Below, piece after piece: positions 11,471 to 24,600 of a stretch of DNA of 64,000 nt. The position numbers and the translations under genes were made by a program. This stretch comes from Trochalopteron elliotii (Eukaryota; Chordata; Aves; Passeriformes; Leiothrichidae). Below the pieces are notes generated by a model that saw only the letters and a list, made by a program, of their open reading frames with translations, did no database searches and was not told where the DNA came from. The stretch covers positions 1,827,840 through 1,891,839 of the forward strand of contig JANPWX010000055.1 of assembly GCA_024734555.1 (NCBI GenBank), given 5' to 3'. The number at the start of each line of letters is the position of its first letter. Position 1 is the stretch's first letter.

Positions 11471-14400
11471 TGACGTACTGTGCAAGAAAAATGAACAGAG
11501 TCCTTTCCAGTACTGTGTGCTTGTGAAACATCCATAGGACTGTGAAGGATTAATTTACTATTACTGTTAATTCCTCTTTTTCTTTTTTTTCTTTTTTCCT
11601 ATGAAAAAGCATATTCAGCTCTGTATCAAGCAGGACCTGATGGAAGGAGTGTTTGTCACTAAGCTGCCTGACACCAGCCACAGGTGTCTGGTGAGAGGAA
11701 AGGGACCTAAGGCAAATCCAACTGCACTATCCCAGCTGCTTTGTCTCTCACTTAGATCTGAGCCACACTTCGTTTCATTCCTGTGCCACCCCTCACATCC
11801 AGGAAGGACTAGAGATGAGGACTCTGAGCACTTAATGCATACTTCACCTTTCCTTGAAATAATGTGGTTACTAGAGTCTTTGTTTCCTGGCTCCCTCATG
11901 TGCTTTCATTTCAGATTGTCTTAGCTCAACAACAACAAAGGCCTGTTAGATTCTTAGCTATTTATATTCATAAGCCAGGAGAATGCAGAGCCTTCAGCTT
12001 CTTCATTAAAACAGTTTATATAAAATAAAAGAGAATTTCCGTACTATATTTAAATGTTCAGAATGGCTGGCAGCAGCGGAATTAGACTCTTCTTCGCACA
12101 TATTTAAATTATCATGAGATGTGTATTTCAGTTCACAAAATGTTCAGCCCTTTGGCTGGATGGTGGGTGGGTTTTCTTATATTAGGATGGATTTTGGCAC
12201 AGGATCCACCACCTTACAAGGACTAAACAAGCCACTATGGGCCTTGTTCACTTGTGTGTGAAGCAGGAGACCACAGTCCTCAAAAATATTGTTGGGCCAG
12301 GTCTTACAGAGAACATAAAGGCTCCACAGCACTAAAGGTAGGAAAACATCACCTAGGATAGTGTTTTGCTGCTATAGTTCAGCTCCCAGGAAAGGTGGAA
12401 GCATGATTACATTGGTATGGAGCAAGACAAGCACAGATGCTCTCCCTGTCTGGAAGTTCAGAGAGCGTTGTCTGACATTCCCAGTAGCAAAGCTGCCTTC
12501 TTGCATTACTGGAAAGAGCTGTTACTCAGCCCTCTGCCCAAGCACCTGTAGAAGCAGGGCTGTATCTAAGGTGGATCAGAGAAGGGGTTTCTGTTTTCTA
12601 TTTCTGTTGAGGAATGACTGCAGTCTGATGAACAGGCCCCCTTCTGCTTTGAGTGAACTGGAAAGGGTGGTGGCAGAGACCAAGCGAGGGGAGGTTAGAG
12701 GTTGCTGGCATTGCCTCTACAGACATGTCACATATGTGGGAGCAGCTGGATGTGAGGTCCTGTGCCTGTGTGCTGAGCTGTGTGAATGGGAGCTATGCTA
12801 AGCCACTGTACACCCCTGAGGGTTTGGAACAAGGGCAGAGATAAGTGGTTTTCTTGGCTTATTTGTGTAGACTTAAGCCATCCTTTTTCCATGAAATAAT
12901 ATTTCGTGTCCAAGAGGAAAGAGGGGTCCTTTCTACCTGGTGTCCTGACAAGCCTCCAGTTTTCAAATGCTATTCCTTCTAACTCATTGGTCCTTATGGG
13001 AAAGGTAGTCACAGATGCCCAGGGCATCAATTTTGTGGTGACAGGAGCAGGATCAAATCTCATTGACCACTTCATATGGTCCGTGTTTGTCAGTGATGAA
13101 GTGGCTGCAGAATGGGCCTATACAGTGTCTTGGCCTCTGGACCTGGAAAATTCCATTTGGAATTAGGAAGCATGGGGACTTATTTCAAACATTTTTTTAA
13201 ACAGAAGGTATCACTGGAAGGAGTGGGGCAATTTGTTTAAGTGTCTTCCAGGGAAGGAGGGAGAGGCTACTTGATTGGTTGGAAGGAGGAAAGATGTATG
13301 TCAGTGTAAGATCACCCTGACACTGACAGTGATGGCACTACAGGGATGGCCTCTGCTTCTCCCCCAGTCTTTCCTTCTCATCCCCTGTGCTGTTCTTACT
13401 GGTGTCCCCTGCATTCTGTGCCATACTGGAACTTGTGGCACACTTTTCCCCTCGTGTTCATCAGTTATTGTTAGCATCCAGCCTGTGACACAGCAGCTAA
13501 TTGCATTGTCAATGCCTTTAAATGAAGAAGCAGCTGGAGCAAGAGCAGATGAACTCTTCAGCACCAAAGTCCTCCTAAGAATACAAGTACAAAGGGAGAG
13601 AAAGGGGAAAGAAGCAGGACTTCCTTTAGTAGAAAGCTGCCCACAGTGCTGAGGTATGGGCAAATCTTCGAACTCAAGCTCTGCTTCACCTGCTGCCAGC
13701 CTTGCTTCCATCTGAGGGGTCTTGATGTCCATTTGGTTGTGTTACCAGGGTTTTGGCTGGTGGCATTAGGATGACTGGAGGGGCAGGGCTTCTTTAAAGA
13801 GTCTCCTTCCTTTGAATGTAATTCATGGCATTTGGGGAGTTCCTGAACCTGAAATTTGAGGTGACCTACTGTGATTGGATATGGTTGATTGCTATGGTTG
13901 GATGGTGCATTGTACCTGTCACCTAGGTTGACAAAGTTAAGTTGTTTGAATGTTCATCTTGGGCACAAGAGTTAGACACTGAAATACCTCTTCTGAGGAC
14001 TAAGACTCTTCAGGCTGCTTGTGATAATGTTTCATTGCATGTGTGTAGAATCTGTGTTTTGAAATGAGATCCAACTGTTTAGCTCTCAGAAGGCACAAAT
14101 TGCCCCAATTATAGCTACCTTTGTGGCAATTTACACCGGGGTAGGACTTGGTTCTAATACTTGGGGACAAAATATGAACACTTCTCCATTCATTTCAGTG
14201 CTTTCTTTCCAGGGTTTTGGTCTGTGCTAAAATGCAGGTCGGTGCTCCTGAGTTTAAGTTTTAATTTGGGAAAGTTTCACTCTCCATCAGAACTATGACA
14301 ATGATCTTCAAAGCTGACATCATGATTTAGGCATCTGGTGCACACATACTTGAACCAAAAGATACAGGCAACATGTAAAAAACTGAATGTGAGTGGAAGA

Positions 14401-17400
14401 AATAGGTCAGGAGTTCTCTCTATGGTCTTTAACTGTTTCTTTTACCATGAGGCTCCTCCTTTTCAAGGATAATATGTCAATTATTTTTCCTTTGTTTCTA
14501 AGGGCCTGGGAGCTGAGAAGTGACTCCTCTGACATTTTAGTATATCACTGTAAAAATACAGAGAAAGTTTTCACATAAAACTTGTAAGAGCCAAAGTTTA
14601 CCCACCACAGATGCCAATCTGGTTTCAAATGATTTAAGAAGGCCTATTGTCTGCCACGCTGTTTTTTTGTTTGAGATTTTTCTGTTGATATATTGTTATT
14701 GTAGCTTTTTCATCTGCTAATTGATATATGGCTGTATATACTGGTCTTTCAGCTGTGCTCCAGCTTTATATTAGAAGCACTACTTTGTTTTTTCATGATT
14801 CTTGTGGTTCTAATTAAAGGTTTAGGAAGATAAGTCTGAAATAAATTTGTAGCTCTCATGGATTAAAGTAACTTTATTGAAGTGAACCAAGGGACAGCAG
14901 AGATGCAGTGGATGCCTGAGCCCTCAGGCAGCCTGGAAAAATGACTTAGCAAGGTGATCACAGTCATTTCACTGGAGCATCGTCTTTCAAGCAAGAAGGT
15001 GAAAATTCAAATCCACCAATAAAGGGGAGTCAGAGTGAGAATGAAACGTCTGGGGCTGACAGCTTGGAGTTGGGGAGAACAGAAAATGGTGGCAAAGGTA
15101 GAGGAAATTTATGTAAAGAGAGAAGGGGAAGAGTGTAAGAGAATGGAAGCACTGGTAAGGAGAGACAGCAATGGGTGCAAGGGGAGCAGGCCTTTTGTTG
15201 AGTGTGAAGGCCAGGATCTGTCCTTGAACAAATATTGAAGCGACAAAAGGTACATAAAGACCATGTTTTCCCTCTGGCTTTAGCAAACTGTTGGCATGTT
15301 TGTGGAATGTGTGGGAAGAGCCTGAACTCCAGTGCTGCCTGTGAACCAGACTCACAGTGAGATTTTTCTGACAAAGATGCATTTGGGTCCATACTGTAGT
15401 AGGGGCAGGACAAGGGCAAACCTGTGACCAACCTTTTTAATCTTGAAAGGGCAATTTCACCTGCCATTTCTGTCCTTGCAGAACCTCCTTGGGGGCAATT
15501 CTTCCAGCAGAGCTTTTGATCAAGTTTTCTTCCAGAAAATGAAACGGGAGCCAGCGTCTTTTGGAAAGCCCTGCATATAAATATCTTGTTTAGTTAGTCT
15601 AATAAAGGTATTACTAACAGTGCTGCTTGGAGGATTTATTGGGGGATTTCACTAAGACAGTGTTAGCAGTGGAATTATAGTCATTCTCTGGTAAGACCTT
15701 GTCAATGCGAGAGAAAATAACATTGATCCAATCAGAGATATTTTACAGGATCAATGTAATATTCTTTTGCATAATCACAACCAAAGGATTATGGGCCTGT
15801 GCTGGGAGTGATGAAGGATCACTTGACAGATCACAGCCTCATTTGTTCTCCTCCTTTTAACTGGTGAACTACAGGCAGTTTTAAAAAGTCTGCCTCTATA
15901 TCCCTGTATCTTAAATACATCAGGGCTCCTTCAGGCCACAGGCATTATATATTCAGTCTATTGCTTTTAAACAATATTTTTGGCTACATACATTTTTCAT
16001 AGCTGAGCCATACTGAAGCATCTTGGTATGACCTTGAGACAATTCCCTCTGCAATCCAGGCAACCAGTGTACACAAAATGGGAAATGAGGCCCCGAGGTG
16101 AGCAGGGAGGAGGAGAAGACAAATCAATATACAGCATGAGCCTTATAACCCAAACATCATAAGGGACTCTGAATAAGTTTGCGTAATTGAGCTTCTGGAT
16201 AGTGCAGCAATTCCTCCAAGGGGATACAAGCATTGCAGATGGCAGTGAATTCAGGGGGCTCAAGAGCATACTGTGGTGTGCTGGGAATAACTTATTATCA
16301 AACAAGTCCTCCTCATTGTTCACACTATTGTCTTTGCATTTTTTGAAGATCCCAGGTCTGCTCTATTTCATTAATGACAGTTTTGTCATGCCTTGTGAAA
16401 GCCCTAAATCCCTCTACTGGCTGCAGTTACTTAGATATTCCCTTGGCTTTAGGCAGGCTTCTTCTGCTGTGGGAGAGAAGCAGTGTGTTTGATAGCTTCA
16501 CCACATTTGACGGAATAGTTCCTTTGGATTTGCACGTACATCTCCGTTAAGGATGGAAAGGGAAAACGGTGGCTGAGGTGCAGAGCAATGGCTCGGCTCA
16601 CTGATAATATCAGGGACCATTCAAACTCCAATCCTGTGGTTTCAGATGACTTCAACTGCAGGGCTGCAAAAGTTATTTGGGGAAGAAAAACCAGCTATTA
16701 CAAGTGACATTTAAAATTAGATGGGACATAGCTCTCGTGAAATACAGCAGGCATCAGCTTGTTTCCATCAGGACTAAGACAGATAACTGAACATGTCCCT
16801 TTTTCAGTCATGGGAACAGTCTAGCATGAATCAGAGCACACAGCTTTGCTAGGAAGCTGTGACTAACATGAAGCATGTGTAGAGAGGAGTATGTGAGAGG
16901 ATGCAGGAGCCTTTTGGAATTAACTCTTTAAACAAGTTCAGGCTGGGGACAAAATTTCCAGGAGTTTGTGGTCTCTGCAGCTTCACCTTGCACCAAGAAG
17001 CACAGGAAGGGGAAGAGGAGACTGGGTTGCAGATCACAGATGGGTCATAGCCTCCAGGCAGCACCAACCCTGGCAAAATCCCCTTGCTGGCCTTGTCCTT
17101 GCAGGCTCATGTTTGGCAATGCAGATCTTCCAGAGACATCACTGTGGGGTGATTTGCGGAGGAAGTCTGGTGACAGCCCCCCTTTGCATGGCCTGTTACC
17201 TCCTGTGTCCTGTGGCACGTGGCACACACCCCCTCCTTGTGCAGACTGTGACCCCTGCAATGCTACACTTGTGTGGGCTCTTGCTGCCCATGGGGAACTG
17301 CTCCTGCTTTGCTGATGGATGTTTCCATGGGACCTGGATAACTCTGTCCTGCCTGTAGTCCTTGGGACATTGCCATGGGTCTGGCGCTGTGGGTAGCACC

Positions 17401-19328
17401 AACATGGCAAAACAAACTCAGGTTGCCAGAATCATTAAGTGAGAGTAATTGGGGTGCCATTTTATTTTTTTTCCTTGCTACCTTCAATAATCAGTGATTA
17501 GATTGCTTTTTCAAAATGCAGTGCCAAGAAGTAATTGGTGATAGCAATCATTCACTGCATCAGGTCTGGCCATAGACCTTCGGCCTTTGGACAGTTTTTA
17601 TATCCTTTCAATTCATGGGTGCCTGTCATTGGTTCTGTCAGTGAGTCTGCAGAAAATCCGTACTAAAATGAGGTTAGGGGTTCAGACTTAAACCCAGAAA
17701 AGCATGAAAAATCAGAGCAAATCCATGCTGATAGACTGTATGTTGCTGTATAAGTTCAGGATGGGCCCTTATATGGGATTTTCACTCTTAACTCACAGCA
17801 TCCTGGTGCTGAGAGTTAAGTTAGATCATGGATATTTCTGGACTGTGCGTATTTTCATGTTAGTGGATCCATAGGCATATGATGAGCACACCAGTGTAAT
17901 TTGCATTTTAAAGGAGTCTTAAATAAGTTCTCATGTCTGCAGCTGGGCTTTGAGAAGATTGTGTTCCCTGGAGTTAGCCCAGGGCAATGTGCTGAAGATC
18001 ACACGTAGCTTTTACTCTGTTCTTGCTCAAGCAAAACTGCTTTTAAGTACAGGGGAGCTAAGTCAGGCTTGCTGAAGTTGGAAGCAAGCATGCCTTTGAC
18101 TTCAGTGGGACACAGATTTTGCCCAGCACTCATTTTTGCTTCTGAAAAATCTTAAAGAAAAATGGAGAAAGGCCTTCTAAACCAAACCTTTCAGGGACTT
18201 ACTAATCACTCCTTCTTGCATAGGTTCACTGCCATGTGAGTCCCCTGAAATATTACCTTGAGTGGAGCAGGAGGGTTGCCTAGAGAAAATGACCTATGTA
18301 CAAGGCAAGTGCCATGTAACACTTGCAGTTAATGTTTTGTTTGTTGGTACAATAAAAGCATGTCAACAATTCAGTCTTGTGAAATTCCATTTGCCTGTTT
18401 GGCTGGGATATGTATTTTTTTTTTTCCGAGGAGAGAGTAAAATTATGTTCATTTGTTTCTTTACTATGCACCTGGCAAAGAGGAAGATTTTGTGCCAGGG
18501 CTGATAAATATTTGAGTGAATTTTTTGAGGTTGCTACTCTGAATGACTGGCCAAAAAAAGTTCAAGGAAAAATAATCCAAGACTTTATATAAGTTCCTAT
18601 AACTACCTTTATAAATAAAAATGTTAGGTCTGTAGTTGAATAATCCAGTACACCTCTGACATTGTGGGCTGTTCTAGAACTAATTTCTTCTGTGAAAGTG
18701 GCAAATGTAAATGTTCCCTTTCAACCAGTCTCACTCACAAATGAATAACCCAGATCCTCCTTGATGCACATTGCGTCAACCAAACAATTTCCATCATCTT
18801 AAGCTTGTTACTTTTTCATATTTCCCAGAGGGATTTGCAATCGTTATGAGTCACTTTCCATTTTGACTTGTAGCCCAAGCAATTGAACACATGTGCGAGG
18901 CTTTGATAAAAGCTGCTCACTGCAGATAAGTGTGACCCCCATTTACAGGCAGGTAAGGGCAGGCCTTTCCATCGTGACCTTTTAGGGGGGATACCGATCT
19001 TTCAGGCTATTACACAGGCTAGAGAAGAATACCATGATGTCCATGTCACTGAAATTTTTATACCATCCCGTCACAGTAGCATCTAAACACCAACATGCAC
19101 AACTCTGCAAGGAAGTAACAGCTCAGAAACTGTCTGGAATAGATATGCCATGTATTATTAATTACCCAGCTGAAGCCTCTGTAGTAATATTTGTACTATG
19201 GGCTCTGCAGTTCTCTTCCTCCCATCCTTTTAAGCACTTATTTGAATATTGTCATTTATTTTAAGGTTCCTGGTGATCCCCAAGCCTGAGGAGCTTAACA
19301 GTGCTGTAGGCAGGGGGAGTTGGGCCCT
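11471..19328. other. Intronic sequence without recognised genes
   Basis: I find no coding gene or clear mobile element. The longest frames (146 codons at 12361-12801 +; 145 at 15030-15467 -; 143 at 13301-13732 -) have no recognisable domains and lie in purine/pyrimidine-skewed stretches. A weak MIR-like trace near 18900 could not be supported. Confidence 0.55.
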
Positions 19329-19407
19329 CGTGCGTGTGCGGTCCCTGCCGTCACGCGGGCCTGTTCAGCAAAATGGCCGGTGCGGGCACGGGATGCGTAA
19401 ATCACCG
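19329..19407. promoter_or_regulatory. Small CpG-dense patch, candidate regulatory element
   Basis: Eleven CpG dinucleotides fall within 79 bp, in sequence of roughly two-thirds G+C, whereas the flanking intron is AT-rich and CpG-poor. The patch includes CAAAATGGCCGG, which is near a YY1-type AAnATGGC site. It is too short for a standard CpG island. An unmethylated enhancer or minor promoter would explain why CpGs survive, but this is inference from composition only. Confidence 0.35.
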
Positions 19408-20039
19408 AGTGCTGCAAGAAGAGCACTTAATTGAAGCTTTATCAAGTGCCTGCAGAGCTGACCTCTGAGCAGCAGCTGAACCACAGTTGGGATGGGAGCG
19501 AGCCAGCAGCTTTCACTGATTACTAAGCCCCTGTGCTGGGAAAGGATTTGCTTAGAAAACTTGCCTGCTTTACCCATGGGTAGCAGAGCCTTGCATATCT
19601 AGGGGTGACTTGAATCATGCTGCCTAACTCACTTAAATTGTTCCTTTCAGCACAGATTCAGAGCTTTTAGTACACTTTGATGACTCTGTAGTTGTGTACA
19701 GGGAATTTGAGCTAATGCCAGGCTGCTGACTCTTGGGGTAAGCACGGTGCTAACAGCACAGGGCATGTCAGGCTGTATGGTGACATGATGGCAGATTTGG
19801 CCTGTGGAGTCATTCTCTGCTGGTCTGGCACTGGAAGAGTGGATCCAGCACATTTCCTATACCTTCTGCCTGAGCATTTCCCTGCTCTGTGTGTCTGCAG
19901 CTGTGTATGCAGAGACAGGTAAATATCCAAGAGTTGTAGATATTTGCCTGTTGAGAAATAGATCTCACTGAGCTGCAAAGTGTACTAAACAAAATAAAGC
20001 CCTGAAGGCTGCAAGCAAAAGGAAAAAGAACTGTGTAAA
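19408..20039. other. Intronic spacer
   Basis: No gene or clear repeat is recognised between the CpG patch and the decayed CR1. Confidence 0.5.
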
Positions 20040-21645
20040 ATTTCACAAAGCTGAAAATAATGGAGGAGCAAATTAATTTGGAGATAAAATCTAAGCAATC
20101 TTGACAGGTAATTGGGAACTTATCAACAACATTCTACTACATGTCTGCAAAAAAACATAGTGCTCTATCTGAGAAAGAACACAGTATTGTTAAAAACTAC
20201 AATAGCTTTGCTGTGAGGAGAAGTAAAAATAGCAGGAAATAAAAATTGTGAATAGGCCTTTTCTCACATACAGGAAGAAGAAAGGGCAACGTACTGAAAT
20301 ATCTGGAAATTAAAACCTTGGAATGATAACAGCTAGGTAGGAGATGAAGCACAAGAAGGAAAACTATAGGTAGCTGTGTTGATACAGGAAGCAAAGCTCC
20401 AAAAGCTATTAAAACCCAGACACTCCAAGTAAATTATTATTATTATTATATGCTCTGTAATAGCAAAGAATATTAATGGTAGAAATGGTAACAATAGTAT
20501 TTGTCTTTTGCTAAACAGAAATGATTAAGAAAACCTGTGGAAGTCAAGGATATCTTTAATAATGTTTAATTAATAATAATTTTTATTTCTCTTTTGGGAA
20601 AATCCTAGATGAGATATTCTTGCCATGTGATAACAACAGAATACTTTCTTCTCCAGCAGTAATTTAGACTGACAAAACAGTTAATAAATTCAGTCATTTT
20701 AATTTAATTGATCTGAATAATTTGATTCCAAGCATTTTAAAAGACCCAGAAATGTCCAGACTTAATTCATATAAATGGTGATTTTTAGAATTTGCCAGGA
20801 TACTGGTGATATATCAACAACCTAGAAGAAAGATGATATTATTCAAACTCTTGAAAAGTCTAAATATTACAATACTAGGAGAAGTAATGTATCAGCTAAT
20901 ATAATTAATGAATAAATTAATAAAGAATTAAATACAGATATACTAACTAATGCTAATCGAAATGGATTTATAACAATAGATCTCATTAAAGTAATTTTTG
21001 TTGTTAAAGGCACTAGTGTTGATTGAATATTCCTTCTCTTTTTTTAGGCACTTGACAGGGTACCAGATGACATTTTTATAAATAAACTACAGAAATCAAC
21101 ATGATGCACATTAAATGGATCAAAAATCTGGGTAAATTATGGAGTTTAAAATGAAATTTTCTATAGACATAAAAGATTTCACAGGATGTTACAGGTAACA
21201 GCTTTTTGCATTAGGCTAGCTATCATTTTAATTAAAGAACTAGGGAAAAACATGACAAAGTGATCCATAAAGTATATTAATAATAGTTTGGGGAATGCTA
21301 AATAATAATGCAAACCAAGTAGCTCTGTGGAAATGGTTGAGGAGAGCATGCTTGGTAATGCAAGGCTTATGGAGCAAAACCAGCCAAGCTTAACAAAGAG
21401 GGGATTGAGGGATGGCTTCATCATAGGCTATAAAGCTGCATATGGAAAGGGAACATGCTCAGAGAGGACTCTGTATCTAGCAGGCAGACACCAAGTTCAT
21501 CACAGGTGGAAAGCTGAGGTTAAACCAGCTGAATTCAAATGAGATATAAGGCCAGTTAGTGGGGAATGTATTAACCCAAGGAACAGCTGCCTCTTCAGGG
21601 TGGCAAATTCTCCGTTGAAAACACCTTGAAAACTTAGATTGTGTT
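20040..21645 (+). mobile_element. Ancient CR1 LINE, long decayed ORF2 to 3' end
   Basis: The best-matched part begins near 20640. At about 21048-21120 are 'ggcacttgacagggtaccag', 'tttttataaataaactac' and 'gatgcacattaaatggatc', the RT segment encoding FDRVPHDIL...-type residues in old CR1. At about 21345-21620 come 'gcaaggcttatggagc', 'agcttaacaaagagggga', 'gctgaattcaaatgagat' and 'ggtggcaaattctccgtt', the order expected for the C-terminal and 3' part. The stretch 20040-20640 ('ttgctgtgaggagaagtaaa', 'cacatacaggaagaagaaag') probably belongs to the same copy but is less certain. There are numerous stops and an internal (TTA)n expansion. It is of the older type also common in turtles and crocodiles, not the young bird subfamily. 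Confidence 0.62.
20432..20450. repeat. (TTA)n microsatellite
   Basis: About six ATT/TTA units, probably within the CR1 remnant. Confidence 0.8.
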
Positions 21646-24600
21646 TTTTGAACAGAAATTAATTCTGGACAGTTCCGTGGCCTCTAGTGGGCATCTGAGT
21701 GAGTGATCACAGAGCTGCCTTCTGCACTCATAATTTATGATTGAACATTACATGGAAGTCGTGGCTCTGGAAAATGAGTGTCTGACACCAAGAGCTCAGA
21801 TTTTACCTGTCAGTCAAGGAGTTCTCTGGCTTTCCTGAATGTAGAGCAAGACTTGGAGTATTTTATATGTGTAAGTACACAAAGCCATAAATGCACCCAC
21901 TTCAAAGCTTTGGATGGATCTGATGCCACAGCAATGCAGCCTAGGAGTGCTCTTAATGCCGGGCCACGTTCTGCTGCTGCTCCAAGATCAAGCCAAGAGG
22001 ATTTTATCAACATCAGCAGCATTTTACTGTTACATAACTCAGAACTGAGTTTATCCTGGCAAGTCAGCATAGCCAGTTGTCCCACAAGAAGGGATGTGGA
22101 GGGTGATGACAGGAGCAGGCAGTAGAAGAGGGAAGGAACACAAGGGAAAGTTAGAAAGGAAGGACAGATGCAGGAAAACCATCAGCAGCACAACAGAGGC
22201 TAGAAAGCAGAGACATGGGATAGCTGCATTTTAAGCCATAATTTTGTGTACATGAAGAAAAGGGAGAGAATTATTGCACAAAACCAGGGAAATTTGGGAC
22301 GGAAAAGAAAGAGCGTGTACATAAAAGATTGGGAGAGAGAAAAGGAGAGGAAACAGAAACGTTTGTTTGTCTTTCTGACCTTCTGTTATGCTTACTGAAT
22401 TATTTATTCTGATATTTGCTGGTATCTTCCTGCCATCCATTTTTTGTCACGATATAAATAAGAGCAGAACCCCGTTACTGCTGTTCCTGGAGGGATTTTG
22501 ATGTTGAATGGCAGCGGGCACCTCCCCCCTCCCCCTGGCATCAGGCGATTATGAGTTATGCCGAGTGCCTCTAATAACTAAAGGGAAAGGGCTGCTCAGC
22601 ACATTTGGAATGTAAATCTCATTTTTTTCTCTTTTGTAGGTCATGAAATGCAGCCCTTTTCTAAACCCCTGTGCTCAGATCACAAGCTACCACTGCACAC
22701 AAATTCCTCAGCCTATCCTCTGCAAGGCTGACATTTCACCCAATGCTGAACCCCTCAGCATCCTGAGGGCTTGAGATAAGATTGTTATTATTGTTGTTTT
22801 AAACACAAACATGCTGCATCATGTCACTTAAAAAGTGCCACGTAGATGTTATACCATATAGGAAAACAGACTCTTTAAAAAACAGAGATTTTCTGTATTT
22901 CAAATAAAAAGCAAGAACTTAATTTGTATTTTTTTCCGTAGCCTGCAGGTAGTCACAGGATACAATTTGCAGGGAATCTGCACTTACTGGCCAAAACTTC
23001 TGAAGTGTTCACTGCCCAGCCCCTCTCAAGCAACAAAAGAACAAGCACTTTTGGGCCCTATATTTAGTTCCTGAGCTCTTACATCTGCTGCCCTTGGCAC
23101 CTTCTTTGCAGGAGCAGGTTCTGGGCTGCTGCTTGAGGAGCTGGTGGTCTCTGGAGAAGATGCATGGTTCTGCTTTACAAGAAAGGAAAGGGAGGGAAGA
23201 ATCCCTTAAACATTGATGAGCTGAACTTTTTGCTTCACGATTGGAGTCATTTAGTTAGGATTCAGGTCATGGATGGTCAGTTTTTGTTTCCTACTGTCCT
23301 GGCATTTTGCAACATGCAGTTCAGACCTTGTTTCATTTTGGGAGAGTAAGCAAGTTATGTAAGTAGTTAAAAGAAGGGGATGCAGGTAAAAGGGAAAAAA
23401 GAAATTAAAGTTACTTGGTGCTTGTTTTGCTTTTGGGATAGACATTTTCTGTCTGTGGGGAGAAATTAACTTTTCTACATAACTTAAATCGCTCTTAAAT
23501 CCTTAAAATAGAGCTCTGGGAGTGACATGGTGCTAAGGCCCTGGTGCTGGCCAGTTTCACCTTATCATATTCACTCAGAATATTTCCAGCCCAGCAGAAT
23601 CACTTTGCTGACAGCCCTGCACAAGTTCCAAGGTATTTTCTTGCTTGCAAATTAAGTTTTCCCGGCAATCCACCCTGCTACTTCAGTTATCACCACTGGA
23701 GAACGGATGTCCTCAGGGACTCAAAAAGGACTATGCAGTCTCTCACCCATGGGTTTTAACTTGACCTTGCTCACATCACTAGTGACCAGAAGTCATTACC
23801 ATAAGTGGCTTACGTGAAATGTATTGGTCTCAGTCAATTATAAGCAGACAGTTGTCTGCATGACTAAACCACCATCCCAAATGGTGTTTTTTTTGGGAAG
23901 TCCTGAGCATAGGCAGGGTCAGTACAGCTGGACTGAAACCTCAGCAAAAGCACAAGGAGAACAGACTTTAAGTTTTGTGCTTATTCACTTTCAATAGAAT
24001 GAGAATAACCCAAGCTGTAAAAGGTTTTTCTGGTCTGCATAAATTACAGCAGTCTCTGGGGTTGCTCTGACTTACACATGGGACAGTCACACTCCCCAGA
24101 CAGCCCCCATCTTCAGAAGATACCAAGGTGGCAGAAAGCCTTTTTGGCAGCCTTTGCCCTCACCTCTGCTGAGGCAGAGCAGAGACCAGCAGCCCAGGCT
24201 GTGCCCAGCACATCAGTTTTTACCCAGTGTGCCAGTACAATACACTCAGCCTTGTTCTGCACAGAATATCACACTGTGGATAAATAGGGATGCTCTCTGC
24301 CAGGACTTTTTGAGCCACAGAGAACCATCAGACTTGCTGTTACTACCCAGAGGTACTCAGCTTTGTTGGGGTACAGATGGGGTGAGATGCAGAGCCAGAG
24401 CTATGGCCCAGGAGGAGAGAGAACAGTTGGTCCATTTCGCTTTAAGCTATAGGCAGCAGATTTTCAATCTGGGAAAGGCTTGCAAGAACTGATCCGGAAA
24501 TTCAAAATAGCGGATTTTTCTCAGAACTGAAACACCAAAGCAGATATTTAATTTGAGTCAGCTGAAAGCCCCTGTTTTAGTAACTGAGATATTTAATTTT

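Noticed and set aside
15030..15467. 145-codon Pro/Leu/Ser-rich - frame
   Set aside because: Strand composition bias accounts for the lack of stops, and no family was recognised.
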